Below, piece by piece: positions 33,064 through 44,754 of a stretch of DNA of 64,000 bases (position 1 is its first letter; each line of letters starts with the position of its first letter). The stretch is from positions 1,834,579-1,898,578 of the forward strand of contig ML996688.1 of the NCBI GenBank assembly GCA_010356995.1. Reading direction: 5' to 3'. The notes under the pieces were generated by a model that ran no database searches, was not told where the DNA came from, and worked only from the letters and a program-made list of their open reading frames with translations. This DNA is from Trichodelitschia bisporula (taxonomy: Eukaryota > Ascomycota > Dothideomycetes > Phaeotrichales > Phaeotrichaceae). The translations under genes were made by a program, and so were the position numbers.

Positions 33064-34886
33064 CTACTCCAAGAACTGGAACAGGGACGTATGTACAACA
33101 TTCAACGCGCGGTCGGCATCGCGCGCCCAAATCACACACGAGATATTGATCTCGCTAGCACCTATACCACATCAGCAAACCCACTTACGAAAAGGAGGTC
33201 CAGAACCACCGCACTCACCTTGAGAAATCATCTCAATGTTAATGTTATTCTCGCCCAGCACCGAGAAAAACCTCCCCGACACACCCTTCAAGTTCCGCAA
33301 CTGCTGCCCCACAAGACTCACAATCGCCATATTAGCCGCAATATCCACGACCCCCAGCTCCGCCAGATCCGTAACCGCATCCTGCAGCCTCTCGTCCTCA
33401 ATAACATCCACATTGTCCCCGCTCAGCATGCTATTCTCCGAGTGCAGCGCCATGGACACGTGCACCTCGCTCGACGAGATGAGGTCAACAGACAAATGAT
33501 GCTTATCCAGAATCGAGAAAATCTTAGCCAAGAAACCATGCGCGCGCGTCCGCCGGTTGCTATGTATGTTAAGCACAATAATCGAGTGCTTGATCGTCAC
33601 GGCCGTCGGACGCTGCGGCGCCTGCAGCGCGTCCATGTTCGGACGAGACCGGCAGCGGAACAACGAAGGCCGGTCCAGCGCTTGGACGGCCAGCGGCTCC
33701 ACCACCGGGTTCGGCGAGATGACGGTGCCCGGGCCGCGCGGGTTCATGACGTTCTTGATGCGGATGGGGATGCGCGCCTTGATTACCTGCTCCATGGTGA
33801 AGGGGTGGATGACCTCGGAGCCGTAGAAGGTCAGCTCGGCGGCCTCGGCGGGTGTGACGGAGGGGATGAGTTTTGCGGTTGGCACTTTGCGCGGGTCGGC
33901 GGTGAAAATGCCGTCGACTTCCTTCCAGATCTGTAGCTCCGCGGCCTGGACGCCGACGGCGACGAGTGCGGCGCATAGGTCCGTGTAGCCGCGGCCGATG
34001 GAGTGCAGCAGGCCCTCGGGGACATGGCCAAAGTAGCCGGTGATAATGGGCACCTTGTCGCCGCACGCCAGCACCTCCTGCCCCAGCGCCTTAGCAAGCT
34101 CCTTATACGCACTCTCCTTGACCAGCTGCGGCACACTGTAGCGCTTAATAACATCCGACAAATCGACATACTGCGCCGGGCAACCACGGTCCTCCAGCAG
34201 GGCGGCCATGTACTGGCAGGCCAGCTTCTCGCCCTTGGAAATGATCTTGTTCTCGGCGCCGCGGCTAACCTCTTCCAGGTGCTGGGCGGACTCGAGGATC
34301 TTGATCAGGTTGTCGCACTCGGCGTTGACCTGCACGGCGAAGGCATCGACGCTGTCGAGCGACTCGAATGCGTCGCGCGCCGCCTGGATGTGGTCGACGC
34401 GGATGGCTTCGACAATGGGGAGGTAGAGGCGCGAGCCGACCTTCTCGGCTTCCTTGGCCGCGCGGAGGAGTCTGGCGGGGTGCATGTGTCAGCGCTCCGC
34501 CACCATTTCCGTCTCCCCCACGTCGCGAGGGCAGCACTCGGAGGCGGTATACGAGAAGACCGTAATGGAAACTCACCTATTCGTGGTGCCCTCCAGCTTC
34601 GTATTGTTGCTACGCGCCGAGCAGACAACAGCAATGCGCTGTTTCTTCAACCCATTCCTGCAGAAACACACTCCGTCAGGATCCGCTCCCACCGCCTCGC
34701 GCGTCTCCAGAAAGAACCGACTCACTGCACAATGTCCGCAATATTGCCCGGAAACTTGCCGACGCTGGTGCCGCCAAACTTCTGCACGACCCAGTTGCCG
34801 CCTCCCGGCAAATTCTTCTCCTTGGTGTGGGGTATTGACTGCTCGTAGGAGTGGCCGTTGACCACGAACTCGCTGTGGGCGCCCAT
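33064..34886 (-). CDS. HOM3: Aspartokinase
   Basis: Exons 34886-34726, 34657-34577, 34471-33219 and 33161-33064 give 530 residues, the normal fungal length. The enzyme phosphorylates aspartate, the first step towards threonine, methionine and isoleucine, in the cytosol. The N-terminal kinase domain has VVQKFGGTSVGKFPGNIADIV and CSARSNNTKLEGTTN. Later blocks are GRGYTDLCAALVAVGV, EVDGIFTADPRKVPTAKLIPSVTPAEAAEL and EVIHPFTMEQVIKARIPIRIKN. Two ACT domains follow, with MALHSENSMLSGD and VSGRFFSVLGENNINIEMISQGASEINISCVI, and give feedback control by threonine. A TGAGTC site lies upstream. Homoserine kinase of the same pathway lies about 10 kb away. Confidence 0.95.
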
Positions 34887-36028
34887 CTTGGCTAGAACGA
34901 GTAGGCGATGAAGGGCGGAAAAAGAAATTGTGCTTTCTCAAGTTAGTACTGCTGCTAGCAAAGCGTTTGGCGTGTGTTGGGCGTTTTACGTCCAAACGGT
35001 GCTGCAGGAAGGTTTTTTTTTCTGAGTCGGAGCGAGCGGCGGCGAGGACAAAGCTTTGCGGACTTTGAATGGAGGGGAGAGGGTCTGAGGGAGGGGTGGT
35101 CCCTGTGGGGTAAATATATGACGGAGCGCTAGATCACTGAGCCGACGTGAATGTGCTGCGGCTTCACAAAACCCCAACCCACCTCAAATAGGTGCTTGCT
35201 CGCTCTGACCGAGTGGCCTAGGCTGTGGTCGAGAGATTGTAAGTAAGAAAAAAACCGATAATTGAGCCGAATCTGCAAAGCGTTGTGTCACTGGGCTTAC
35301 GACTGGCTGAAGGGGATTTGTAACCTGGTGATCCAGTCAGCACTATTGGACGCGACGGCCGAACCTGCATACCACGATACGATGATCAGATACGGGAGCC
35401 GCACGTGAAATGGCGTAGGTGGGAATCCAGTGTGTGGATTGGGTGTTTGTATTTGTGAGGCAAGGCTGTCCGCGAACCAACTGGCTTGTAGCCTTGCATC
35501 GATGACCCTCAATCGCTTATATACTGAGGTCGAGGGAGTACTTTGGGAGCATGTATCTCCATTGACTCAATGCGAACATCGGACCTCCCTCGGAACATGT
35601 CTCCTCACCCCCCGAGAGTGATTCCTATTCCAGTAATCCCTCCCTCCGACTTCCCGAACATCAATCTCCTCCTGCCTCGGCCAACACTTCAATTCCCCCA
35701 CGAAAACAGCTCAATATTCTGCAGTGCACGACGACGAGAATGTACAACACCGTGCTGTACCCCACAGATCTGCAAAACGCCTGACTTTAATCTATCTAGA
35801 GGCTGCAAGTGGACCGCCTCCGATATCCCCCGGTCCCCGCCCCGTCCTACTCGAGAAAACCCTTGCCCCGGCGCCTTGCTATGCATAGTAAAACCGTACA
35901 GCCTTGTAAAAAGCACTATTACACCAGCCCATCACCCGGTGTGACCCGTCACCCACGCGCCGAAATCCAGACACATCCGGCCCATCCAACACGCATAACG
36001 CCGCTACATCTCCCCTTCCCCATGGGGT
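34887..36028. other. Intergenic, HOM3 promoter and 3' flank of BUR1
   Basis: No gene seen. It includes a poly-T run near 35011 next to a TGAGTC site. Confidence 0.5.
35023..35028 (-). promoter_or_regulatory. TGAGTC, candidate CpcA/Gcn4 half-match upstream of HOM3
   Basis: Six of seven bases of TGASTCA, 137 bp before the HOM3 start, next to a T-tract. General amino-acid control is expected for aspartokinase, but such a short word could be chance. Confidence 0.3.
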
Positions 36029-38066
36029 TCATCTCCGGTAGAAGTCCCGGTCCCTGTCGTGCGGCCGATCCCTCTGCGGGCTGCGGCTCCGCGTCCTCCT
36101 ATGTCCCCAGTTCCGGTCTGGCCCGAGCCGCTCTTCACGGTCACGATCACGGTATTCACCGCGCGGCGGCGGTGGTCGACGGTCATCCCTTTCCCATGGT
36201 GGTGGATGTGAAAAGCGCCCTGGAGGTTCGCGCCCTGGAGGTTCGCGCGAGCGCCGCTCATCAGGCTCACGGGATACACGGTCGTGGCGTCGAGCAGCAT
36301 CTGGTGTCGTGTAGCTAGGAACGTACGTATCCTTGAAGCGCGGGGGCTCCCTAGGCTCCCGCGAGATCATCGGATTGTGCGGCAGCGGATGACGGGCACC
36401 GTTCGGAGGTGGAGGCGGCAAATGCGCGTGACGCGGGGGGGGCGGGAGATTCTCATACTGGTAGGGCGGAGGAGGACCTTGCTGCCAGGGTGTACGACGC
36501 GGAGGCGGCGCGTTCCCCTCCAAGGCAGCAGGAGGCACTCGGTTGTTGAAAGGCGGTAACTGGGGCGCCGGCGTGTCTTTCCACCCGGGCGGGCGCGAAG
36601 ACGGCGGCGGCTGCGGGAGAGGATGATGCGGGAGAGGCACCGAACCCGTCCCCGTCCACTCCCCGTTCGCGCCAATCCCGACACTGCCTCCAGCGGGTGC
36701 GGGTGGCAGAGCTTGTTTGGTGCTGCGACTGCTGCGACGGTCAAGCTCGTGGGAGTCGCTGTACCACGGTATCTCGTCTGGCCGCGAAGGGAGCGGATGG
36801 TTCTTAAAGAACGGGTGCTCAAGCGCATCAATGGCGTTGATGCGCTTGCGCCAGTCCAGTTTGAGCAGTTCTCCAAGTAACGACACTGTGTCCTTCCCAT
36901 ATCTACGAATTCTTTTAGCGCGGCTACCATAGCAACGACGTCTAACCCACTGTTCAAAAGAGGCTTCAAGTTTGCCTTTGCGAGGCTCGAAGGTCTTGAC
37001 GCCCTCGCACCCAGGGAGTGACGACCAACCCGGCATAGACTCTTCGTTGGGTGATCCAACAAGATCAAAAATGAGCTGCGCCTGGTGCAGCTCGCTGTTG
37101 CCCGTAAAGATAGGCTTCCTGTTGAACATCTCACCCAGTATGCACCCTATACCCCACATGTCGATTGCAGTAGTGTACCGACGGAGGGAGAGGAGCAACT
37201 CGGGCGGCCGGTACCAACGCGTGACAACAAGCATCGTGTAGTCGCGCTTCGCCTCACCGCCGCCGGCGCCCGGGCGAGGCACAGGCTCGTCGTAGTGGCG
37301 CGCGAGGCCGAAGTCCGCGATTTTCAGGATACCGCGGTTGCTAATGAGGATGTTGGCGGCTTCAGGCGTCAGCTAAATCACAACAAGTACCGAAAAGCTT
37401 ACCTTTCATGTCGCGATGCAGAATATGACTCTGTTTCAGCGTCAGTTATCTCGAGCCAAATGCTGGCAAGACTCACGTTGTGGAGGTACTTAATCCCCCG
37501 CAGCAGCTGCAGCATGTAACACTTGATGTACTCCAGCTTGAGATGGACATCTTTGTTTTCAAGCAGACCCGACAAATCGTGCTCCATGTACGGCGTGACC
37601 ATGTAGAGTATGCCTCGCTTGCGTGGTTCTTTGTGGTCAGTGAAAGTCCGTGGTGGTACGGAATCCGAACCTCTCGGTCGCTCCACGGCCATCTCCTCCA
37701 GTTTGATGACATTGACGTGCGACAGCATCTTGAGCAGCTTTATTTCGCGCAGAGCCGTAATAGGGAACTAGCCTGTTAGCTACCATCGCAGCATGAGCAA
37801 ACGACGAACCCCGTCTTTTTCATGGTGCATGAGGATCTTCTTGAGCGCGACAACAGCGCCCGTGCGAATAGACGTCGCCTTGTAGACTTCGCTGTGCCCG
37901 ATGTCAGCTTGCGCGCCTTGCAATGGCTCATGTCTTCATACCCAAATGTGCCTTCCCCAAGCTTCAGGCCGATCTCATAGTTGCGGATGCTGGAACAGCC
38001 GCTGTAGCTGCGGTTCAGCGGCACCGGAGCCGTCGGAGTCGACTTCGGCGGACTTGCCTGCGACAT
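36029..38066 (-). CDS. BUR1: Cdk9-type protein kinase (Bur1/SgvA)
   Basis: Five exons (38066-37942, 37891-37810, 37767-37477, 37430-37403, 37359-36029) give 618 residues. The third intron-flanked exon is only 28 nt. Bur1/Cdk9 phosphorylates RNA polymerase II and Spt5 during elongation, in the nucleus. Motifs in order: glycine loop GEGTFGEVYKA (split by intron 1), VVALKKI, the cyclin-binding helix [12 protein letters not shown] (the PITALRE signature), catalytic loop HRDMKAANIL, DFGLAR, activation segment [13 protein letters not shown], and [11 protein letters not shown]. The C-terminal 270 residues are Pro-rich and Arg-rich with repeated RE/RSREP blocks, as in fungal Bur1. All catalytic residues are present. 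Confidence 0.93.
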
Positions 38067-38565
38067 TGTAGCGACAGATAGGGGGGACAGAGATGAGCGG
38101 GGCGATGACGGAGGAAGTCCGTTATGACGATGCAGACATCAAGGGAGGGGGTTCACAAAATGTACTGGCAATAAGAGTCGGGTTGTCAATGCTGATGCGC
38201 CGATGAAATAGGTAGGAGCATAAGAAAACAAACCATGAGAGGATATGGCCAAATCCGAAAACTAGGAAGTAGCTGTGTGGAGGCGAGGAGAGAGTGAATT
38301 TGATGTCGCCGTTCGACGCCGCCAGCATTCCATGGTCACTGCCAAAGCCGCCAAGCATCACGCCGATCTCAAGGAACGACCCGCGATCTCGGCTGATAGT
38401 TTTGCCGCAAGCCGGGGAACATCAATCCGCCCGACATCCTAACATCGTCACCGTCCCTACCGAAGCGAACTTGTCGTCTCTTTGCTGTCCTTCATCGAAC
38501 AACGGTACGCTACCTGTCGCTACCTGCATGATGCTATGCTGACTCCATCCCAGCCTGCAGTCGCA
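38067..38565. other. Divergent promoter of BUR1 and the complex I subunit gene
   Basis: No separate gene seen in these 500 bp. Confidence 0.5.
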
Positions 38566-38778
38566 ATGGCCGGCCCGAATCATACGGGCTCGCAACCGCT
38601 GCACTTCCACCCCCCTCGCTTCTTCCACAGATTCGCGGGCACCGCTCTCGGCGCCAGCATGTGGTTCTTCGTACGACATTCCCGATACTTAAGGACTCTC
38701 TAACTCTCGCAGCTCTTTTACCGGATGCGCAAGGACGGACCGGCTTTGATGGGCTGGAAGCATCCGTGGGACCATTAG
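38566..38778 (+). CDS. NADH:ubiquinone oxidoreductase small accessory subunit (NDUFB2/AGGG-like)
   Basis: Two small exons, 38566-38670 and 38713-38778, separated by a 42-nt intron (GTACGA...CGCAG). They encode 56 residues: an N-terminal polar stretch, then LHFHPPRFFHRFAGTAL, a short membrane helix around GASMWFFLFYRM, and the tail RKDGPALMGWKHPWDH. The HFHPPR..H, WFxxFYRxRxDGP and HPW(D/E)H words match the fungal version of the NDUFB2-like subunit of the complex I membrane arm in the mitochondrial inner membrane. There is no cleavable presequence, as usual for this subunit. The start is fixed by family length and by a preceding polypyrimidine leader. It is divergent from BUR1. Confidence 0.85.
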
Positions 38779-41770
38779 TCGGGCACAATGAGAGTCAAGG
38801 ACGGGGAGCGGCGCTCAGCGGTTGGTTTGGTGATCCCCTTGTACAGCCCGGGATCATAGATCGGAGTAGCTACACGCTAATGGAGCATGTCGCGGTCTTT
38901 CCGAACACAATGTGCTTCGTTTCCTACACATCCCGCCCCAATTGCAGGCAGCTCCGCGCGCAACAAAGTACCTGCTGGAGATGGGATGACAACCTCGCGT
39001 CGTCTATACTATAATCTCCCTAGCATGGAACCATACGCTAGCCTGACACTCACCATATCTGCGAGCCAGAGTTTTGTCATTGGCCTCCGTACCCGCATGC
39101 ACGCTCACTTGCCTAGTAAGTTTTGAGACAATGTATCTTGTGTGGCCATCACTGTTTCTGAATTATCGCCTCTTCAGGGACCGCTGGGGCGACGCCCCGC
39201 TAACCGACCCGCTCAACCCAGATTCACTCTCCCGTATAACCCTCTGGACTCCGTTCCAGGCATCTCCTTTCTGGTTGCTATTTAGGGCATGCGGCTCGGG
39301 CAAGGGCCGTTACCAGTTCAGGAGGACAGTGTTCTGGGAGTCAAGTACTGAATGCGGGCTTAGGAGATTCGCGCATAACAGGTGCTTCCGAAGCTAGGGA
39401 CATTCCGCTGCTAGCCATTTGGCCTTCACAGTTTGGTAGAGCATCAACGCGATGTGTGGCTGTATATATGCAGCATCAATGACAATCCAAAGCTTTGCGA
39501 TTGTACAAGCTCATCCCATGTAGCACTGACATCAACATTTGAGCTGAATCCGTGACCCAAATCTGAGCACGTACTTGTCCAATTGGACGAAGTTGGGGAG
39601 AGAAGGCATCGAATGCGAGCCATCTGAATTGGTGAGTGGAATTTCAATGTTGTTTGTCCGCTTGTAGATGCGAAAAGGGCAATCCCCGATTTTGGTAGTG
39701 ACATTCATGCAGAATATCAAGAAATGAATCCAGGCACATGCTTTTAGGATTAGACAAATATTTGGCATTCATTCCATTCACGTTCAATATCATTGTTGAA
39801 TAATCGAAATGAACTGTAGGAGATGGGCTGAGGGTTCTTCATGAAAGACGCAATGTCACGATGCGGATGAAACATAAAGATTGTATCAAGCATCAGATTA
39901 TCCTCCGGCCAGGAGAACATTGCTATGTGGGAGTCACCGCAGCCCCTGAATGGGAAGGCATCTCCATAAACAACACTTGCGACCAAAGAACAGTAGACAA
40001 AAGTGAGACAAAGATAAAGGAATGGATATAATGTCTCCGATGTCTGGGGTTGTGATAGCCCATTGTCCTGCGCATGCGCAACGTCGACAAGGAGGCTTGA
40101 AATCGTGTAGGCAAACGAATGGACCACAGCCCGCGCTGGCCCACAATCAGCCGGACGAAGCTCTAACAGTCGAGAGTTATGCGGGAACAGGGCCGCGAGG
40201 GACCTGAGGGACGGAAGGGTACTGTGTATGTGGAGAGGTGGAGTTTGAGGGACGAAGCACATGTCGCCAGCTGCAGACCAGGTCCCCTCGAGCTTGGGCC
40301 ACGAACGAACCCTCTAACCGGTCAAGCGTCATCGCACGTGGTACCCCGCATTATCCGTTTGGAGCGTTGCACTTTTGTTGACTTCAACGGCCACTTTGGG
40401 CCATTGTGTGCGCTGACCTCACCTTACAAAGTGCCAGAGTCCCGAATCGGGCTCTTCGGATGTCGGAGTCTGGAGGAGTTGGGAAATTCCATACCACGTC
40501 TCTGCTGACTCCACCGAATGCGCCTTACCTCGTCCGGGAAAGGCGACAGGGTTCGGTCTCCGCACGGCGGGGCGTCTGATTGGGTTTGATCGCGATCTGG
40601 AGATTGAAGTAGATGAATTGGCAGCACAACAGCCCGATAAGACGCAGAGACACCGATCCCCCGCATATCGCGCACAAAACTCTGTTGACAGTTGGCAGTT
40701 GAGTTACGGGACATGTCTTGAGCGGTGGAAGAACGTGTGGCGTGATGGATGCATTATTGCGGCAAGAGTCGGAGGGCGATCCGTCGAATCCGGCGATCAG
40801 GCTATTGTTGCTCGTGTTTGCTGGATGCGGATAGGGAGGGGGTCAGAAAGGACGGTAGGGATGGGCGCAACAGGCGGTTAGATAGCGAGACCATGGTATG
40901 AAGTGATAAGATGAATAGAAATATGAGAGGTTAAGAGGCTCACCGATGGACGTACGCGGGAGGAAATTCGTTGTTGATGATGACGGGACATGACATAAAA
41001 AGTATTGATGCCTGATGTTGGATGCCATTCGGCCTTGTCGCCTCAAGTGCCTCGCTAAACTGTCTGTGGGAGCCTGAAGGATTAGGCATAAGGAATGATC
41101 GGCGAGGCAGGGCGTGTCGCTCGCCGACGACTTCTCGCTCCTCTCCTCTCAGCCAAAGGATCCCCACCAGCTCCATCATCACCAACCACCTCCACCACCC
41201 TCCTCGACCCTCCAAACCCCGCAGCAACACCAACCTCAACTCTATCATCGACTCCGACCTCCAGTCAATCTCCCCTGCTCCCATCTTCTTCGACCAAAAC
41301 ACCCGATACAAAGCAACATTGTTCACGTTCATCCCCGCCGTGCTCCCAGCTTCAAATCTTTCCGCGCAGCCTGAGTAGCCTCCCGAAACCTCCACCCCGA
41401 TTGGGTATACACATGCTCTTTGTGTAGATACACTCAAAAGGAAAACACGTTTGGCGCAACAATAGCTTGCCTGGACGTACTACAAAACCCTACATTCCTC
41501 CTCCGCCGTCGACGCCATTCTCTCCCTCTGCCATCCCGCCATCTCCCCCCAACCATCGTCCAGATCGCTTTCGACCAGCACCGGAGGCTGTGTGCCGCTG
41601 TCGCTGCTGTCGTCCACCGTCTACTCTGCACCGGATCCGCAGTGCGCATCTTTGCATAGCAGCTGCAGTGTCCCTTCTTCCTCCGCCCGCCAGCTCCCTC
41701 CCTGCCCCACTGTGCCGCGCCGTGAGGCACAAACGCGCAACGGAAAAATTCGTCTTCTATGCAGCGTGCG
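38779..41770. other. 3-kb gene-free stretch and HSF leader
   Basis: 38779-41000 is lower in GC with only short frames; the longest is 170 codons on the minus strand at 39750-40262, without motifs. From about 41140 the sequence is CT/CA-rich, as in long fungal 5' UTRs, and probably belongs to the HSF transcript. Confidence 0.5.
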
Positions 41771-43999
41771 ATGGCTTCACGCAAGCGCAATGCGCCTGGC
41801 GCGTCTCCTCTCCTCCCGCAGCAACAGGCGCAGCACTTCCAGCCGGACCTCTCCTTCCAGCCGCAGGATCCGAACTCCGGATTTGACGCGAGCCTCGTCG
41901 ATTGGTCCACCGCTGACGGCCTGAACGTCGGAGCGCCGCAGTATGCCGAACCGGTCTACGACGCCGTGCAACATCAGCTCTACGACGTCGCCGCCGCCGT
42001 ACCCGTGACCGCCGGCCAGGGTGTCGCACCCACCGCCGCTAGCCAGCTAATCCGCCGAAATCCACAACAGCAGGTCGCAACGCGCGTACGCAGCGCTTGG
42101 ACAGATCCCACTGGTCAGATGCCGCCGCCGGGGTGGGAACAGGTTGAGGAGGAGGAGGACCTGGAGGCAAAGGCCATGGCGGCGAAGCGCGAGGCCCAGG
42201 CGAAGCGCAAGCAGATCCCGCCTTTTGTGCAAAAGCTCAGCAGGTGCGTTGCCGTCGGTACTGAGCGCAGCGAAACTAACGTCGACAGTTTCCTCGACTC
42301 TTCCAACAACACCGATCTCATCCGCTGGTCCGATGACGGCTGTTCCTTCATCGTGCTCGACGAGGATGAGTTCGCCAAAACCCTCATACCTGAACTCTTC
42401 AAGCACAACAACTACGCATCGTTCGTGCGCCAGCTCAACATGTACGGCTTCCACAAGAAAGTCGGCCTCTCAGACAACTCGATGAAGGCGAGCGAGAACA
42501 AGCGCAAGACGCCGAGCGAATACTACAACAAATACTTTCGTCGCGGATGCCCAGAGCTGCTGTGGCTCATCCAGAAGCCGAAGAGCTCGCCGGCGACGAA
42601 GCGGAAACGCGACGACAAAGGCGGCGGACAAGGTGACAGCGATGACGAGCGCAAATACGCTGCTCCAGAGTCTCAGCCACAGCTCGCTGACACGGTGGCC
42701 GGTGCGACCAAGGACCTCACGTTGGTCCCCAAATCGGAGTTCGACAGTCTTCGTCAAGAGATCGTGTCACTGCAGCGGCAGCAGAAGCTCATCTCGAATG
42801 TCATTCAACGCATGAAGCAGCAGAACGACCAGCTGTACCAGCAGGCTAACGCCTTCCAAATGATGCACGAGCGACATGAAAACTCCATCAATGCGATTCT
42901 CACCTTCCTCGCCACCTTCTATAATCGCAGTCTGGAGGGTCAAGGTGGACCCAACATCGCCGACATCTTTTCACATGCTATGCCCCAAAACGGAACGCAG
43001 CAAGGCAATGTCGTCGACATGGGTGACCTGCCGAATGTCGATCTGACCAACATGCAGACGCCCTCACCTTTGCAGCGCGCCCGCCGGCAACAACTCCTCC
43101 TGCCGGCACCAGCGGCTAAAAATGATGACTCACCCGTGACGATGCCGCCATCGGCGCGTGCAACTGCCAGCCCCAAACAGCAAGCGCGTCAAGCCATGCC
43201 TGTCTTTCGTAACAACAACGAGCACCCCACACCGCCCACCGAATCCGCCCAGACGCCACCCATCAAAACAGATGTAGAGACGCCGGTGACACTCGGGGAG
43301 CCGCATGATGTCATGTCCGTCATCCACGCCGCCAACGCAACAACCCCGGCATCGACCGACCCGGGCATGGACTTCGACTCAGCCCTGCACCACTTTGAGA
43401 ATTCGGGCGGGAATACGCCGCTGACAGCACAGGAAAGATCTGAGATTCTGTCGCTCATTGCGGCCGACACGGCGACTGTGGACCAGCAACAGCGGCGGCC
43501 GACGCCATCCAACAATGCGCTAACGAACCCCTTGCCACCGCAGCTTCCGAGACTCACCCAGATCAGCGCCACCAGGGATCAACTCGACCTGCTTCAGCGG
43601 CTGCAGAATGAGCAGGCGGCCAAAGTGCGTAACCTGACGGACCGTCTGCAGCCGCTGTCGCCGAGCGGCACGATTCCAGGGCTCGTGAACAACGGCACGC
43701 CGACACAGGGTGACGGATTTAGCCTTGATGACTGGCTTGAGCCGGTTGACTATGGCTTTCCGCCGCAGTACGAGGTTCAGCCCGGGGTGCCTGGACTGGG
43801 TGGCCTGGAGTTTGACTTGAATGAGAACCAGGCGCCGCCGGGTACCATGATGGATGGGATAGTGCAAGACGGGTACAACGGGAAGAGCCAACGGGTTGAG
43901 AGTATTTCGAGCCGGGGTGCAAGTCCGACGAGTCCAGATGGATATGGTACGGGGAACCACGCGGTGGGCAGTCCGAAGAAGCGGAGAAAAGTGAATTAG
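41771..43999 (+). CDS. HSF1: Heat shock transcription factor (Hsf1 family)
   Basis: Two exons, 41771-42243 and 42289-43999, give 727 residues. The 45-nt intron is in phase and stop-free but interrupts the DNA-binding domain, so splicing is required for QKLSSFLDSSNNTDLIRWSD. The domain (about 150-255) shows DDGCSFIVLDEDEFAKTLIPELFKHNNYASFVRQLNMYGFHK and YYNKYFRRG. A coiled-coil trimerisation region follows (LRQEIVSLQRQQKLISNVIQRMKQQNDQLYQQ). The acidic C-terminal region (LDDWLEPVDYGFPPQYEV; LEFDLNEN) is a likely activation domain. The protein ends with PKKRRKVN, a strong nuclear signal. An ATG at 41759 would add four residues; 41771 has the better +4 G and the family-like MASRKRNAPGASP start. 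Confidence 0.94.
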   Translation: MASRKRNAPGASPLLPQQQAQHFQPDLSFQPQDPNSGFDASLVDWSTADGLNVGAPQYAEPVYDAVQHQLYDVAAAVPVTAGQGVAPTAASQLIRRNPQQQVATRVRSAWTDPTGQMPPPGWEQVEEEEDLEAKAMAAKREAQAKRKQIPPFVQKLSRCVAVGTERSETNVDSFLDSSNNTDLIRWSDDGCSFIVLDEDEFAKTLIPELFKHNNYASFVRQLNMYGFHKKVGLSDNSMKASENKRKTPSEYYNKYFRRGCPELLWLIQKPKSSPATKRKRDDKGGGQGDSDDERKYAAPESQPQLADTVAGATKDLTLVPKSEFDSLRQEIVSLQRQQKLISNVIQRMKQQNDQLYQQANAFQMMHERHENSINAILTFLATFYNRSLEGQGGPNIADIFSHAMPQNGTQQGNVVDMGDLPNVDLTNMQTPSPLQRARRQQLLLPAPAAKNDDSPVTMPPSARATASPKQQARQAMPVFRNNNEHPTPPTESAQTPPIKTDVETPVTLGEPHDVMSVIHAANATTPASTDPGMDFDSALHHFENSGGNTPLTAQERSEILSLIAADTATVDQQQRRPTPSNNALTNPLPPQLPRLTQISATRDQLDLLQRLQNEQAAKVRNLTDRLQPLSPSGTIPGLVNNGTPTQGDGFSLDDWLEPVDYGFPPQYEVQPGVPGLGGLEFDLNENQAPPGTMMDGIVQDGYNGKSQRVESISSRGASPTSPDGYGTGNHAVGSPKKRRKVN

Positions 44000-44754
44000 A
44001 TGTGTGATGCGTGTGAGATTGCGGGTCGATGGGCGAGTGGCGGTTGGATTGGGCGTTATTGAGGAGGATTCTTTCGGCGTAGCATGGTCATAGCCCCGGA
44101 TGGGCACAGGAAAGGGGAAAAGGGAATTGTGGGTATCTCAACGCGAACGTGTTGTTATCGTTCCGGGGTACTGTACTCTGATTAGCGAGAAGGCTTCGCG
44201 GTCTGGGTCTGCATCATTACCATGGAGATACATCCGTGGACTGGGCGGGTTGGCTCCGCTCAGCGAGAGATCTTGTGGTCTTGAATGCGAGTCTCGAGAC
44301 TGGCGAATCTCGCAATGCTAGGTCTCGTACACATGATGATCTGGTGACTCGTTCGGTGTTTGGTAAACGGCAGGGTGCTGGTGATGGCGAATTGTCGATG
44401 AAGACACGCTGCAAGAAAGTCGATTAAGGTAGTGCGGCCTCTTGCGCAGCCAAAGTTTAGCCAGTGCGGAGGTCAGGAAAGAAAATGACGGAGAAGGGTA
44501 TGCTACGAATAGCGGATGTAAGGTTGTTGTTGTAGATATATCATGGCTACGGATGTATGAATGGTCTGCATGGTCAGCCCCCGCAAAGCACATGCTGGTA
44601 CCGAGCGATCAATCCCCGTCCTCCCCCACCTTGGCACGACCCCACCATCAAGATATTCCCCGCTGGTGATCATCTCAAAAATTTATCAACCGCGAGTGTG
44701 ATATCAACACTCACTTCCCTCCACCTATCTCCCTTTCCTCCTCTTCAAACCACC
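44000..44754. other. Promoter region of the homoserine kinase/AIR synthase gene
   Basis: No gene seen. It contains a TGACTC site at 44345 and a pyrimidine-rich leader (CTTCCCTCCACCTATCTCCC) before the start. Confidence 0.5.
44345..44350 (+). promoter_or_regulatory. TGACTC, candidate CpcA/Gcn4 site upstream of THR1 fusion gene
   Basis: Core of the TGASTCA amino-acid control element, 405 bp before the ATG. The matching word upstream of HOM3 makes it somewhat more credible than chance. Confidence 0.3.

Noticed and set aside
39750-40262. 170-codon minus-strand frame
   Set aside because: No domain, no neighbouring exons, codon use unlike the confirmed genes, and it lies in an AT-richer stretch.
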